From NCBI GenBank assembly GCA_035718085.1, contig DASTHS010000095.1, positions 1 through 26,004 of the forward strand: a stretch of 26,004 nt of DNA, given 5' to 3'. A model generated the notes under the pieces. It was not told the DNA's origin and ran no database searches. It saw only the letters and a list, made by a program, of their open reading frames with translations. The DNA is from DASTHS01 sp035718085. GTDB taxonomy: Bacteria; Actinomycetota; Acidimicrobiia; Acidimicrobiales; Palsa-688. The position numbers and the translations under genes are program-made. Shown one piece after another: positions 13,843 through 22,118 of the stretch (within the stretch, counting starts at the first letter, position 1; each line of letters begins with the position of its first letter).

Positions 13843-14876
13843 CGGCCCTGCTGCTCTCGGGCGGCATTGCCCTGCTCGTGGCCATCCTCGGCACACCACT
13901 GCTCATCACGTGGCTGCGCCGCCGGGGCATCGGCCAGCAGATCCGCGAAGACGGTCCCGAGCGGCACATGTCGAAGGCGGGCACCCCCACGATGGGCGGT
14001 GTCGCCATCATCGGTGCCGGCATCATCGGCTACGTGGTGGCCCACCTGGCCCCCGGGGCGCTGTTCACCACCCGGGCCGTCGTGGGCGTGCTGACGGTGG
14101 CTGCCGCCGCCCTCATCGGTTTCGCCGACGACTGGATCAAGGTCACCCGCCAACGCAGCCTGGGCCTCAACAAGCGCGCCAAGTCGGGGGCGCAGCTGGC
14201 GGTCGCCGTGGCCTTCGCCCTGGTCTCGGTGACCGTCCTCCACGTCGACACGCACCTGTCGTTCACCCGGTCGAGCTCGCTGAACATCGACCTGACGAAG
14301 CCGGGGTGGGTGGTGCTGGCCATCCTGCTGTTCGTCGGGTTCTCGAACGCGGTCAACCTCACCGACGGCCTCGACGGCCTGGCCGCGGGGTCATCGGCGT
14401 TCACCTTCGCGGCGTTCACCGTCATCGGCTTCTACCAGTTCAAGCACTTCGGCATCTACCACAACCCCGCCGCCCTCGACGAGGCGGTCATGGCCGCGGC
14501 GATGATCGGCGCCTGCGCCGGGTTCCTCTGGTGGAACGCCGCACCGGCCCGCATCTTCATGGGCGACACCGGGTCGCTGGCCATCGGCGGCGCCGCCGCC
14601 GTGCTCGCCCTGCTCGAGAACGTCGACCTGCTGCTGCCCCTCGCCGGCGGCCTGTTCGTCGTCGAGACGCTGTCGGTGATCATCCAGGTCGCCAGCTTCC
14701 GGCTCTTCAACCGCCGGCGGGTGTTCCGCATGGCGCCGATCCACCACCACTTCGAGCTGCTCGGCTGGCCCGAGACCACGGTGATCGTGCGGTTCTGGAT
14801 CCTCGCCGGGCTGTTCACCGCCCTGGCGCTCGGGGCGTTCTACGCCGACTTCCTGGCCGCCGGGGGCACCGGGTGA
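13839..14876 (+). CDS. mraY: Phospho-MurNAc-pentapeptide transferase (lipid I synthase)
   Basis: 345 residues from GTG 13839, which forms the GTGA overlap with murE used throughout this cluster; ATG 13827 is an in-frame alternative adding four residues. It is a polytopic membrane protein with about ten hydrophobic segments. Family motifs are MSKAGTPTMGG near the N-terminus, FADDWIKV, NAVNLTDGLDGLA (catalytic aspartates), FMGDTGSLAIGG and MAPIHHHFELLGW (the HHH Mg/nucleotide loop). It transfers phospho-MurNAc-pentapeptide from UDP to undecaprenyl phosphate, making lipid I. It overlaps murD by 4 bases. Confidence 0.97.
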   Translation: MTALLLSGGIALLVAILGTPLLITWLRRRGIGQQIREDGPERHMSKAGTPTMGGVAIIGAGIIGYVVAHLAPGALFTTRAVVGVLTVAAAALIGFADDWIKVTRQRSLGLNKRAKSGAQLAVAVAFALVSVTVLHVDTHLSFTRSSSLNIDLTKPGWVVLAILLFVGFSNAVNLTDGLDGLAAGSSAFTFAAFTVIGFYQFKHFGIYHNPAALDEAVMAAAMIGACAGFLWWNAAPARIFMGDTGSLAIGGAAAVLALLENVDLLLPLAGGLFVVETLSVIIQVASFRLFNRRRVFRMAPIHHHFELLGWPETTVIVRFWILAGLFTALALGAFYADFLAAGGTG

Positions 14877-16252
14877 CCACCACCACCCTCGTCGTGGGCT
14901 TCGGTCGCACCGGCCGGGCGGTCACCGCTGCGGTGACCGCTGCTGGTGGCCGGGTGGTCGTGGCCGACGACCGGGCCGACGACACCCTCCGCCAGGCGGT
15001 CGTGGCGGCCGGCGGCCGCCTGGTGCCCGCCGACGCGACGGCGCTCGACGGCGTCGAGCGCGTCGTGCCCAGTCCCGGCGTGCCCGTCGGTCACCCGCTG
15101 CTCGCCGCCGCCACCCGCGCAGGCGTGCCCATCCATTCCGAGGTCGAGCTGGCCTACGAGGCCCTCGAGGCCAGGGCGACACCCCCGCTGTTGGTGGCGA
15201 TCACCGGCACCAACGGCAAGACGACCGTGACCGAGGCGGTCGCCGGGCTCCTGCGGTCGTCGGGCCGGCGGGCGGTGACCGGCGGCAACATCGGCACACC
15301 CCTCGTCGAGGCGGTCGCAGCCGACACCGATGTCGTCGTCGCCGAGGTGTCGTCGTTCCAACTGCAGTTCACGGCGCGGTGGCGCCCCGCCGTCTCCTGC
15401 TGGCTCAACCTCTCCGACGACCACCTCGACTGGCACCCGACCCCCGAGCACTACGCCGCCGCCAAGGCCCGGATCTGGGCCAACCAGGGCGCCGGCGACA
15501 CCGCCGTGGTCAACGCGGACGACCCGGCGGTCGCCGCTGCGGCCCTTGCCATCCCGGGCGCGGTGCGCGTCGTGCGGTTCGGCACCGGGCCGGCCGCCGA
15601 CTTTCGGGACGCCAGCCCGCCCGAGGCGGCCAGCGACCCCGCCAGCAGCCGGCTGCTCGGCCCCGGCGGCCACGACCTGCTGGCAGGGGCGGCCATGGCC
15701 CGGGCCCTCCCGCACGACCGGGCCAACGCCCTCGCGGCGGCCGCCGTCGCCGTCGCGGCCGGCGCCACCCTTGCGGGGGTCGCCGCCGGCCTGGCTGCGT
15801 GGCGACCGCTCGGTCATCGCGTCGAGCTCGTCGGCGAGACCGGCGGGGTTCGCTTCTTCGACGACTCGAAGGCCACCACCCCCGCCTCGGTGCTGGCCGC
15901 CACCGCCGGGTTCCGATCCGTCGTGCTCATCGCCGGTGGCCGCAACAAGGGCCTCGACCTGCGGGGCATGCGGGCGGCGGCCCCCCCGGTCCACACGGTG
16001 GTGGCCATCGGGGAGGCGGCCGACGAGGTGGCAGCCGCCTTCGCCGGGGCCGCCACCGTGCTGCGGGCCGACGACATGACGGCCGCCGTGGCGGCGGCGA
16101 CCTCGGCGGCGAGGGCCGGCGACGCCGTCGTGCTCTCGCCCGGCTGCGCCAGCTTCGACTGGTACCCCTCCTACGCGGCCCGCGGCGATCACTTCGCCGC
16201 CGCGGTGCGCGCCCTCATCGCACCTTCCGACGCCCCCGAGGAGCCGACATGA
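14873..16252 (+). CDS. murD: UDP-MurNAc-L-alanine:D-glutamate ligase
   Basis: 459 residues from GTG 14873, overlapping the mraY stop. The Rossmann-like N-terminal domain starts LVVGFGRTGRAV. The ATP site is ITGTNGKTTVTE (Lys116). It continues with AEVSSFQLQ, LNLSDDHLDWH and the carbamylated-lysine region HYAAAKARIW. The C-terminal domain has GHRVELV, FFDDSKATTPAS, IAGGRNKGLDL and SPGCASFDWYPSYAARGDHF. It adds D-glutamate as the second stem residue. The frame is open far upstream of the start, a by-product of high GC. It overlaps ftsW by 4 bases (ATGA). Confidence 0.97.
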   Translation: MTTTTLVVGFGRTGRAVTAAVTAAGGRVVVADDRADDTLRQAVVAAGGRLVPADATALDGVERVVPSPGVPVGHPLLAAATRAGVPIHSEVELAYEALEARATPPLLVAITGTNGKTTVTEAVAGLLRSSGRRAVTGGNIGTPLVEAVAADTDVVVAEVSSFQLQFTARWRPAVSCWLNLSDDHLDWHPTPEHYAAAKARIWANQGAGDTAVVNADDPAVAAAALAIPGAVRVVRFGTGPAADFRDASPPEAASDPASSRLLGPGGHDLLAGAAMARALPHDRANALAAAAVAVAAGATLAGVAAGLAAWRPLGHRVELVGETGGVRFFDDSKATTPASVLAATAGFRSVVLIAGGRNKGLDLRGMRAAAPPVHTVVAIGEAADEVAAAFAGAATVLRADDMTAAVAAATSAARAGDAVVLSPGCASFDWYPSYAARGDHFAAAVRALIAPSDAPEEPT

Positions 16253-17472
16253 CCAGCACGCAGTGGCCCGACACCCGCCCCCGCCGGGGGGCGCCTGCCG
16301 GCCCGGCGGCCCTGCGGACGGCCGGCCACCGGGTGGGTGGCGCGAGGAACGCCAGCGGCCCCGCGCCGGCTGCGAGCGCGGCGCCGGCCGCCGGCGTCGG
16401 TGCCCACGCCGTGCTGGTGCTGCTCGTGGCCGTGCTGTGCCTGGTCGGCCTGGTGATGGTGCTGTCCGCTTCGGCGTCGACGAGCCTCACCCAGTACGGG
16501 TCGCCATGGCACTTCTTCGAACGTGAGCTGGTGTGGCTGGCCGCCGGCACCGGTGCCTTCGCCGTCGCCTGGCGGGTGGGCCCCGGCCGACTCCGGCGCC
16601 TCGCCCGCCCCGCCCTCGTCGTCTCCATCGGCGCGCTGCTCGCGGTGCTGGTGCCCGGAGTCGGCATCCGGGTCGGGGGCGCCGCCCGTTGGATCGGCAC
16701 CTCGTCACTGCAGCTGCAGCCGTCGGAGGTCGCCAAGCTGGTGTTGGTGCTCTTCGCCGCCGACGCCCTCGACCGGCGCGCCGGAGCGCCCGACGTCGGC
16801 CGGCAGATCGCGCCGGTGGTGGCCGCCCTCGGCGTCATGGCCGTGCTGGTGATGGCCCAGCCCGACATGGGCACCACCATGGTCCTCGCCACCATCGGCA
16901 TGGCCATGCTGTTCACCGCCGGGGTCCCGGCCAAGCCGATGGTCACCCTCGGTGCGGTCGGCGCCGGCCTCGCCGGGCTGCTGGCGGTCATGGCCCCGTA
17001 CCGGGTGCGCCGCCTCACGTCGTTCCGCGACCCGATGGCCCACGCCACCGGCACCGGCTACCAGGCCGTGCAGGGCCTGGTGGCCCTCGGTCACGGCCGG
17101 CTGCTCGGTGACGGGCTCGGGTCGAGCATCCTCTCGTCGGGCTACCTCCCGAACGCGTCCACCGACTTCATCTTCGCCGTCATCGGCGAGGAGGCCGGCC
17201 TGGTCGGCACCCTCGGCGTGACGGCGCTCTTCGCCGCCTTCGCCGTCGTCGGCACCAGGATCACCTGTCGCACCCCCGACCGCCACGCCGCGCTCGTCTG
17301 CGCCGGCGTGCTGGCGTGGCTGGTCAGCCAGGCGATCATCAACATCGGCGCCGTCGTGGGGCTGCTCCCGGTCACCGGCGTGCCGCTGCCGTTCGTGTCG
17401 TTCGGTGGGTCGTCGTTGGTGATCGCCCTCTTCGCCGTGGGTCTGGTCGCGCACGCGGCCCGGCGGGCGTGA
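16249..17472 (+). CDS. ftsW: SEDS septal peptidoglycan glycosyltransferase FtsW
   Basis: 407 residues from ATG 16249. About 55 residues of disordered cytoplasmic N-terminus (Ala/Gly/Pro/Arg-rich) precede around ten membrane helices. SEDS-family motifs are VMVLSASAS in the first helix, GAARWIG, LQPSEVAKL, MAQPDMGTT (conserved catalytic-cavity Asp region), GTGYQAVQGLVALGHG, LPNASTDFIFAVIGEE and the C-terminal GVPLPFVSFGGSSL. Together with FtsI it polymerises glycan at the septum from lipid II. It sits between murD and murG as in most dcw clusters. It overlaps murG by 4 bases. Confidence 0.96.
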   Translation: MTSTQWPDTRPRRGAPAGPAALRTAGHRVGGARNASGPAPAASAAPAAGVGAHAVLVLLVAVLCLVGLVMVLSASASTSLTQYGSPWHFFERELVWLAAGTGAFAVAWRVGPGRLRRLARPALVVSIGALLAVLVPGVGIRVGGAARWIGTSSLQLQPSEVAKLVLVLFAADALDRRAGAPDVGRQIAPVVAALGVMAVLVMAQPDMGTTMVLATIGMAMLFTAGVPAKPMVTLGAVGAGLAGLLAVMAPYRVRRLTSFRDPMAHATGTGYQAVQGLVALGHGRLLGDGLGSSILSSGYLPNASTDFIFAVIGEEAGLVGTLGVTALFAAFAVVGTRITCRTPDRHAALVCAGVLAWLVSQAIINIGAVVGLLPVTGVPLPFVSFGGSSLVIALFAVGLVAHAARRA

Positions 17473-18593
17473 GCACAGGGCGCCCTTGCTGGGCGGTGAT
17501 CGCGGGCGGGGGCACCGGGGGTCACGTCGTGCCGGCCATCGCCATCGGGCAGGCGCTGGTGGCCCGGGGCCACGCCCCCGGCGAGGTGCGCTTCGTCGGC
17601 TCGCGCCGTGGCGTCGAAGGCCGCATGGTGCCCGACGCCGGCTTCGAGGTGACGCTGCTGCCCGGCCGCGGCATCGCCCGCCGCCTCACCCCCGCCAACC
17701 TCGGGGCCGTCGCCGGCCTCGTGCTCGCCGTCGCCCGGGCGGTCGTGCTGATCGGCAGGCTGCGTCCCCGGGTCGTGGTCAGCGTCGGCGGCTACGCCAG
17801 CGTGCCGTGCGCGGCGGCCGCCGCCCTCTGGCGGGTGCCCCTCGTCGTCGCCGAGCAGAACGCCGTGCCCGGGCTGGCCAACCGGCTGGCCGCCCGGGTG
17901 GCGCGGGCGTCGGCGGTGTCGTTCGCCGGCACCCCGCTTCCCCGCGCCGAGCTGACCGGCAACCCCGTGCGCCGGGAGGTCGTCGAGGCCGACCGCTCAC
18001 CCGGCGCTCGGGCGGCCGCCCGCGCCGCCATGGGCGTCCCGGTCGACGCCACCGTGGTCGCCGTGGTCGGCGGGTCGCTCGGCGCCCGGCGCATCAACGA
18101 CGCCACGCTCGACCTCGCCGGGCGGTGGGCCGAGCGTGGCGGCTGGGTGCTCCACCACGTCGTCGGCCCGCGTGACTGGGCCGAGGTCGCCGGCCGGGCG
18201 CCGGTCCCGGTCGACGGTGGGCTCGACTACCGGCCGGTGCGCTTCGAGGACCGGATGGCGACGCTCTACGCGGCGGCCGACGTGGCCGTCTGCCGCGCCG
18301 GCGCCTCGACCGTCGCCGAGCTCGGCGTCGTCGGGCTGCCGTCGGTGCTGGTGCCGCTGCCGGGAGCCCCGGGCGACCACCAGACGGCGAACGCCCGCCG
18401 CTTCGAGGCGGCCGGCGCCGCTGTGGTGATCGCCGACGCGGAGGCCACCGGCGACCGCCTCGCCGCCGAGATCGACGGCCTCGTCGGCGACCCGGACCGC
18501 CTCGAGGCGATGGGCCGGGCCGCCGCCGCCCTCGGCCGCCCCGGCGCCGCCGACGCCGTCGCCGCCCTCGCCGAGCGCCACGCCCGTGCCTGA
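17469..18593 (+). CDS. murG: Lipid II synthase, MurG GlcNAc transferase
   Basis: 374 residues from GTG 17469 (GTGA overlap with ftsW). The N-terminal glycine-rich loop is IAGGGTGGHVVPAIA. The second loop is VVSVGGYASVPCA, with AEQNAVPGLANR after it. The C-terminal UDP-GlcNAc-binding domain has VVGGSLGARRIN, VCRAGASTVAEL and PGAPGDHQTANA, all typical of the GT28 family. It acts at the inner face of the membrane, adding GlcNAc to lipid I. The usual Gln before the last motif residues is retained as HQTANA. It overlaps murC by 8 bases, slightly more than other junctions. Confidence 0.96.
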   Translation: MSTGRPCWAVIAGGGTGGHVVPAIAIGQALVARGHAPGEVRFVGSRRGVEGRMVPDAGFEVTLLPGRGIARRLTPANLGAVAGLVLAVARAVVLIGRLRPRVVVSVGGYASVPCAAAAALWRVPLVVAEQNAVPGLANRLAARVARASAVSFAGTPLPRAELTGNPVRREVVEADRSPGARAAARAAMGVPVDATVVAVVGGSLGARRINDATLDLAGRWAERGGWVLHHVVGPRDWAEVAGRAPVPVDGGLDYRPVRFEDRMATLYAAADVAVCRAGASTVAELGVVGLPSVLVPLPGAPGDHQTANARRFEAAGAAVVIADAEATGDRLAAEIDGLVGDPDRLEAMGRAAAALGRPGAADAVAALAERHARA

Positions 18594-19980
18594 GCGCGAC
18601 GGTCTGCTCGCCGGCCGGCGGCGGGTGCACGTGGTGGGCGCCGGCGGCTCGGGCATGAGCAGCATCGCCACCGTGCTCGCCGCGATGGGTCACCGGGTCT
18701 CGGGCAGCGACCTGCGCCCCTCCGCCGCCCTCGAGCGCCTCGCCGGCCTCGGCGTGCGCACCTGGGTGGGTCACGACCCCGCCGGGGTGGCCGACGCCGA
18801 CCTGGTCGCCGTGTCGACCGCAGTGCCCGCCGACGACCCCGAGGTGGCGGCCGCCCGCTCGGCGGGGGTGCCGGTGCTGCGGCGGGCCGCGGTGCTCGCC
18901 GCCATCTGCGCCCAGCGGCGGACGATCGCCGTCGCCGGGACCCACGGCAAGACCACCACCTCCTCGATGCTCGCCGTCGCCCTCGACGCCGCCGGCCTCG
19001 ACCCGAGCTACGTCATCGGCGGAGACATCGCCGGCATCGGCCCTGGGGCCAGGTGGGGGAGCGGGGAGCTCATGGTCGTCGAGGCCGACGAGAGCGACGG
19101 CACCTTCACCGAGCTCGGCTACGAGGTGGCGGTCGTGACCAACCTCGAGGCCGACCACCTCGAGCACCACGGCTCGCTGGCCGGCCTCACCGCCGCCTTC
19201 GACCGCTTCGCCGCGGCCGCCACGGCCGTCGTGGTGACCGGGGCCGACGACGAGGGCGCCCGCGGCGTCGGGCAGCGGGCCGCAGCCGCCGGGCGGCCGG
19301 TGCGCACCTTCGCCGCCGGGGGGGCGCACGCCGCGGCGGTGTCGGCCACGGCGGTGACCACCGACCGGCACGGCGCCAGCTTCGACGTCCGCGTCGACGG
19401 TGTCGCCGTCGGCTCGGTGCGCCTCCAGGTGCCGGGCCTGCACAACGTCCGCAACGCCCTCGCCGCCCTCGCCGCCGGCCTCGCCGTCGGCGGCCCACCG
19501 GCCGACCTCCTCGAGGGGCTGGCGGGGTTCCGAGGGGTCGGCCGGCGCGCCGAGTGGCGGGGCGAGCGCGACGGCATCACCTTCGTCGACGACTACGGCC
19601 ACCTCCCCGGCGAGGTGGCCGCCATGCTGGCCGCCGCCCGCAGCGGCGGGTGGGGCCGGGTGGTGGCCGTCTTCCAGCCGCACCGCTACTCGCGCACCGA
19701 GGCCCTGTGGCGCGACTTCGGGCCCGCCTTCGCCGACGCCGACGTGGTGGTCGTCACCGACGTCTACGCCAGCGGCGAGGCGCCGCGCCCGGGCGTCGAC
19801 GGCAGCCTCGTGGCCGACGCGGTGCGTGCTGCCCACCCCGGCCCCGTGCACTACGTGGCCGACCTCGCCGATCTGCCCGCCGCCCTCGAGCACCTGCTGC
19901 AGCCCGGCGACCTGTGCCTGACCCTCGGCGCCGGCGACCTCACCACCGTCGTCGACCGGCTCGTGGCCGGGCCGGCGTGA
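18586..19980 (+). CDS. murC: UDP-MurNAc:L-alanine ligase
   Basis: 464 residues from GTG 18586, 8 bases inside murG. The N-terminal UDP-binding motif is VHVVGAGGSGMSSIA. The ATP loop is VAGTHGKTTTSSM (Lys122). Substrate and Mg motifs are VEADESDGTF and TNLEADHLEHH. The C-terminal domain has VPGLHNVRNALAA and FQPHRYSRTEAL. The conserved DDYGHHPTE is here DDYGHLPGE (335-343), an unusual His-to-Leu and Thr-to-Gly pair; the Asp, Tyr, Gly and first His are kept. It starts stem-peptide assembly by adding L-alanine. It overlaps murB by 4 bases. Confidence 0.96.
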   Translation: MPERDGLLAGRRRVHVVGAGGSGMSSIATVLAAMGHRVSGSDLRPSAALERLAGLGVRTWVGHDPAGVADADLVAVSTAVPADDPEVAAARSAGVPVLRRAAVLAAICAQRRTIAVAGTHGKTTTSSMLAVALDAAGLDPSYVIGGDIAGIGPGARWGSGELMVVEADESDGTFTELGYEVAVVTNLEADHLEHHGSLAGLTAAFDRFAAAATAVVVTGADDEGARGVGQRAAAAGRPVRTFAAGGAHAAAVSATAVTTDRHGASFDVRVDGVAVGSVRLQVPGLHNVRNALAALAAGLAVGGPPADLLEGLAGFRGVGRRAEWRGERDGITFVDDYGHLPGEVAAMLAAARSGGWGRVVAVFQPHRYSRTEALWRDFGPAFADADVVVVTDVYASGEAPRPGVDGSLVADAVRAAHPGPVHYVADLADLPAALEHLLQPGDLCLTLGAGDLTTVVDRLVAGPA

Positions 19981-20990
19981 GCGGCGGGGTCGCCGCCCGG
20001 CTGCCCGGCGGCGCCGACCCGGCAGCTGTCGCCGTCGCCGCCGAGGTGCTCGGTGACCTGGCCGTGCCCGACGGGCCCCTGGGGGCGCGCACCACCTACC
20101 GCGTGGGCGGCGCCGCCGCCTTGCTGGCGGAGGTCGCCGACCTGACCGGCCTCGGCCGTGTCGCCGTCGCCCACCAGCGCAGCGGGCTGCCCGTGCTGGT
20201 GGTCGGGCGGGGATCCAACCTGCTCGTCGCCGACGGGGGCTTCGCCGGCATCGCCGTGGTGCTCGCCCCCGCCGATGCCTTCGGTGCCGTCACCGTCGAC
20301 GGTGCGGCCGTGCGCGCCGGTGCTGCCGTGGCGCTGCCCACCCTGGCCCGACGCAGCGTCGAGGCCGGCCTGACCGGCTTCGAGTGGGCGGTCGGGGTGC
20401 CCGGCTCCCTCGGCGGTGCGGTGCGCATGAACGCCGGGGGCCACGGCTCCGACATGGCGGCGTCGGTGGTCGCCGCGACCATCGCCGCCCTCGACGTGGC
20501 GCCCGGCGAGGATGGGGCCGTGCACACCGAGGTCTGGGGCCCCGACCGGTTGGCCCACGGCTACCGCCGCTCGGCCGTCGGGCCGTCGCAGGTGGTGCTC
20601 GACGCCACCCTGGCGTTGGCGCCGGGCGACCGGGAGGCTGGTCTGGTCGAGCTGCGGGGCATCGTCCGCTGGCGGCGCGAGCACCAACCCGGCGGGCAGA
20701 ACGCCGGGTCGGTGTTCACCAACCCGCGCGGCGCCCCGCCCGTCGCCTCCGCCGGCCGGTTGGTCGAGGAGGCGGGCTGCAAGGGCCTGCGCCACGGCAC
20801 GGCCGAGGTGTCGCCCAAGCACGCCAACTTCATCCAGGCCGACCCCGACGGGTCGGCCGACGACGTCGACGCCCTCATCCGCCGGGTGGCCGCCGCCGTG
20901 GAGGCCCACAGCGGCGTCCGCCTGACCACGGAGATCCGCCGGGTCGGCTTCCCCCCAACCCTCAACCTCAACGTGAGGTCGACATCATGA
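19977..20990 (+). CDS. murB: UDP-N-acetylenolpyruvoylglucosamine reductase
   Basis: 337 residues from GTG 19977 (GTGA overlap with murC). FAD-binding motifs are GARTTYRVGGAAALL, LVVGRGSNLLVADGG and EWAVGVPGSLGGAVRMNAGGHG. The catalytic side has the tyrosine/arginine region GYRRSAV and the proton-donor serine in NAGSVFTNP. The C-terminal part has GLRHGTAEVSPKHANFI and a carboxy-terminal RRVGF. It reduces the enolpyruvyl ether to MurNAc with NADPH. murA is not in the window. Finding murB between murC and ftsQ is seen in several Gram-positive lineages but not in mycobacteria, where it lies elsewhere. It overlaps ftsQ by 4 bases. Confidence 0.96.
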   Translation: MSGGVAARLPGGADPAAVAVAAEVLGDLAVPDGPLGARTTYRVGGAAALLAEVADLTGLGRVAVAHQRSGLPVLVVGRGSNLLVADGGFAGIAVVLAPADAFGAVTVDGAAVRAGAAVALPTLARRSVEAGLTGFEWAVGVPGSLGGAVRMNAGGHGSDMAASVVAATIAALDVAPGEDGAVHTEVWGPDRLAHGYRRSAVGPSQVVLDATLALAPGDREAGLVELRGIVRWRREHQPGGQNAGSVFTNPRGAPPVASAGRLVEEAGCKGLRHGTAEVSPKHANFIQADPDGSADDVDALIRRVAAAVEAHSGVRLTTEIRRVGFPPTLNLNVRSTS

Positions 20991-21886
20991 GCACGCTCAC
21001 CTCCGGGGCGACCCCCGCCCCTCGCATCGACCCCCGCATGGCGCGCCGCGTCGTGGAGGTGCGCCGGGCCGAGGGGCGGCGGCGCCTGCGGGTCCTCGTG
21101 GGGGCGGCCGTCGTCGCCGGCACCGTGGCCGCCGCGGCCGCGGTGGCGGAATCGCCGCTGGGTGCCGTCCGCCACGTGCGCGTCAGCGGCGCCTCCGGCG
21201 CCACCGCCGCCGCGGTGGCCGCCGCCTCCGGGATCGGCACCTCGACGCCGATGCTGCACCTGCGGGCAGCTGCCGCCGTGACCCGGGTCGAAGCGGTGCC
21301 CGTGGTGGCCTCCGCCACGGTGAGCCGACAGTGGCCCGCCACGGTGCGCATCGCCGTGACGCTGCGCACCCCCGTCGCCGCCTTCCAGACACCGGCGGGG
21401 CCCGCCCTGGTCGACCGCACCGGCCGGGTGGTGGGCCTCGGTGGGCCCGCCGCCGCGACCCTGCCCACCATCGAGCTGGCCGGCGCGCCGACGGCTCCGG
21501 CCCCCGGCCGGTGGCTCCCGGGCGCTCCTGGTCGTGCTGCCTCGCCGACGGCGTCGTCCGCCGCCGGCCCGGCGGTCACCCCGGTGGCCCGCGAGCTGGC
21601 CCTCGCCGCCCTCCTGCCGGCCGGCGCCACCCCTGCGCCGGTGCTGTCGGTCGGCGCCGACGGCCTGGATGCCACGATCGGTGCCACCACCGTGATCTTC
21701 GGCGCCGGCGACCAGCTGCCCGCACAGGTCGCTGCCCTGGCCGCCGTGGAAGCGGCCACCCCGCTGGGCGCCCGCGGGACCCTCGACCTGAGCGTGCCGG
21801 ACCGGCCGGTGCTCGCACTCGACACGCCCGGCAGCTTGACCGCAGGCGGCGCCGCGAGTAGCGTCTCGACCCAAACACGAGGTTGA
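20987..21886 (+). CDS. ftsQ: Division protein FtsQ/DivIB
   Basis: 299 residues from ATG 20987 (ATGA overlap with murB). An Arg-rich cytoplasmic tail (1-35) is followed by one membrane helix (about 36-54). An extracytoplasmic POTRA-type domain (about 57-126) begins SPLGAVRHVRVSGASG, the usual FtsQ arrangement right after the helix. The beta-domain is interrupted by an Ala/Pro/Ser-rich stretch (about 166-200). The end of the protein is low complexity. Sequence conservation in FtsQ is always low, so the call rests on topology, the POTRA start and the position before ftsZ. The last 50 bases of the gene contain the predicted ftsZ promoter. Confidence 0.9.
   Translation: MSTLTSGATPAPRIDPRMARRVVEVRRAEGRRRLRVLVGAAVVAGTVAAAAAVAESPLGAVRHVRVSGASGATAAAVAAASGIGTSTPMLHLRAAAAVTRVEAVPVVASATVSRQWPATVRIAVTLRTPVAAFQTPAGPALVDRTGRVVGLGGPAAATLPTIELAGAPTAPAPGRWLPGAPGRAASPTASSAAGPAVTPVARELALAALLPAGATPAPVLSVGADGLDATIGATTVIFGAGDQLPAQVAALAAVEAATPLGARGTLDLSVPDRPVLALDTPGSLTAGGAASSVSTQTRG
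21836..21864 (+). promoter_or_regulatory. ftsZ promoter inside the 3' end of ftsQ
   Basis: TTGACC (21836-21841) and TAGCGT (21859-21864) have the ideal 17-base spacer. The transcript would start near 21871, still inside ftsQ, and carry a leader of almost 250 bases to the ftsZ ATG. ftsZ is also known in other actinobacteria to have its own promoters in ftsQ or the ftsQ-ftsZ gap. Confidence 0.6.
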
Positions 21887-22118
21887 TGACGTTCTGAGGC
21901 TCAGCTGCACGTCGAGGGTCCTCCGCTCCCAGGCGTCGAGGTGCCCGGTCGTGGCCCCCGAGGTGGGTCGCGCGAGCATCCGCAGTGCACGAACCGCCGC
22001 GTGTCACGCTTGTCCCGTCCACTGGCGCCGGCGTCGCCCGGTGACCCTCAATCCCACGATCCCGGACGGTCATGACCGCTCCGGCCCAGTGACCGTGCCC
22101 CCCAGGAGGAGCAACCCG
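21887..22118 (+). other. ftsQ-ftsZ intergenic leader
   Basis: This is the only gap above 25 bases between rsmH and yggT. It contains no convincing small gene. It has a repeated GTCGAGG (21911 and 21935), the palindrome-based hairpin at 22062-22084, and the strong ribosome-binding site AGGAGG (22104-22109), 9 bases before the ftsZ ATG. An upstream open extension of the ftsZ frame to 21951 has no FtsZ similarity. Confidence 0.6.
22062..22084 (+). repeat. Palindrome in the ftsZ leader
   Basis: CGGTCATGACCG (22067-22078) is a perfect 12-base palindrome. It is flanked by CCGGA and TCCGG, which also pair, leaving one extra C on the right. As RNA it could form a 9-bp hairpin with a CAUG loop 19 bases before the ribosome-binding site. 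As DNA it could be a dimeric regulator site. Confidence 0.5.

Noticed and set aside
11992..13899. Minus-strand open frame of 635 codons opposite ftsI, murE and mraY
   Set aside because: Exact antisense of genes with complete catalytic motifs; long antisense frames are expected at this GC content. No known domain was seen in it.
18094..19893. Minus-strand open frame of 599 codons opposite murG and murC
   Set aside because: Gly/His/Arg-rich low-complexity translation mirroring codon bias of the real genes; no start signal.
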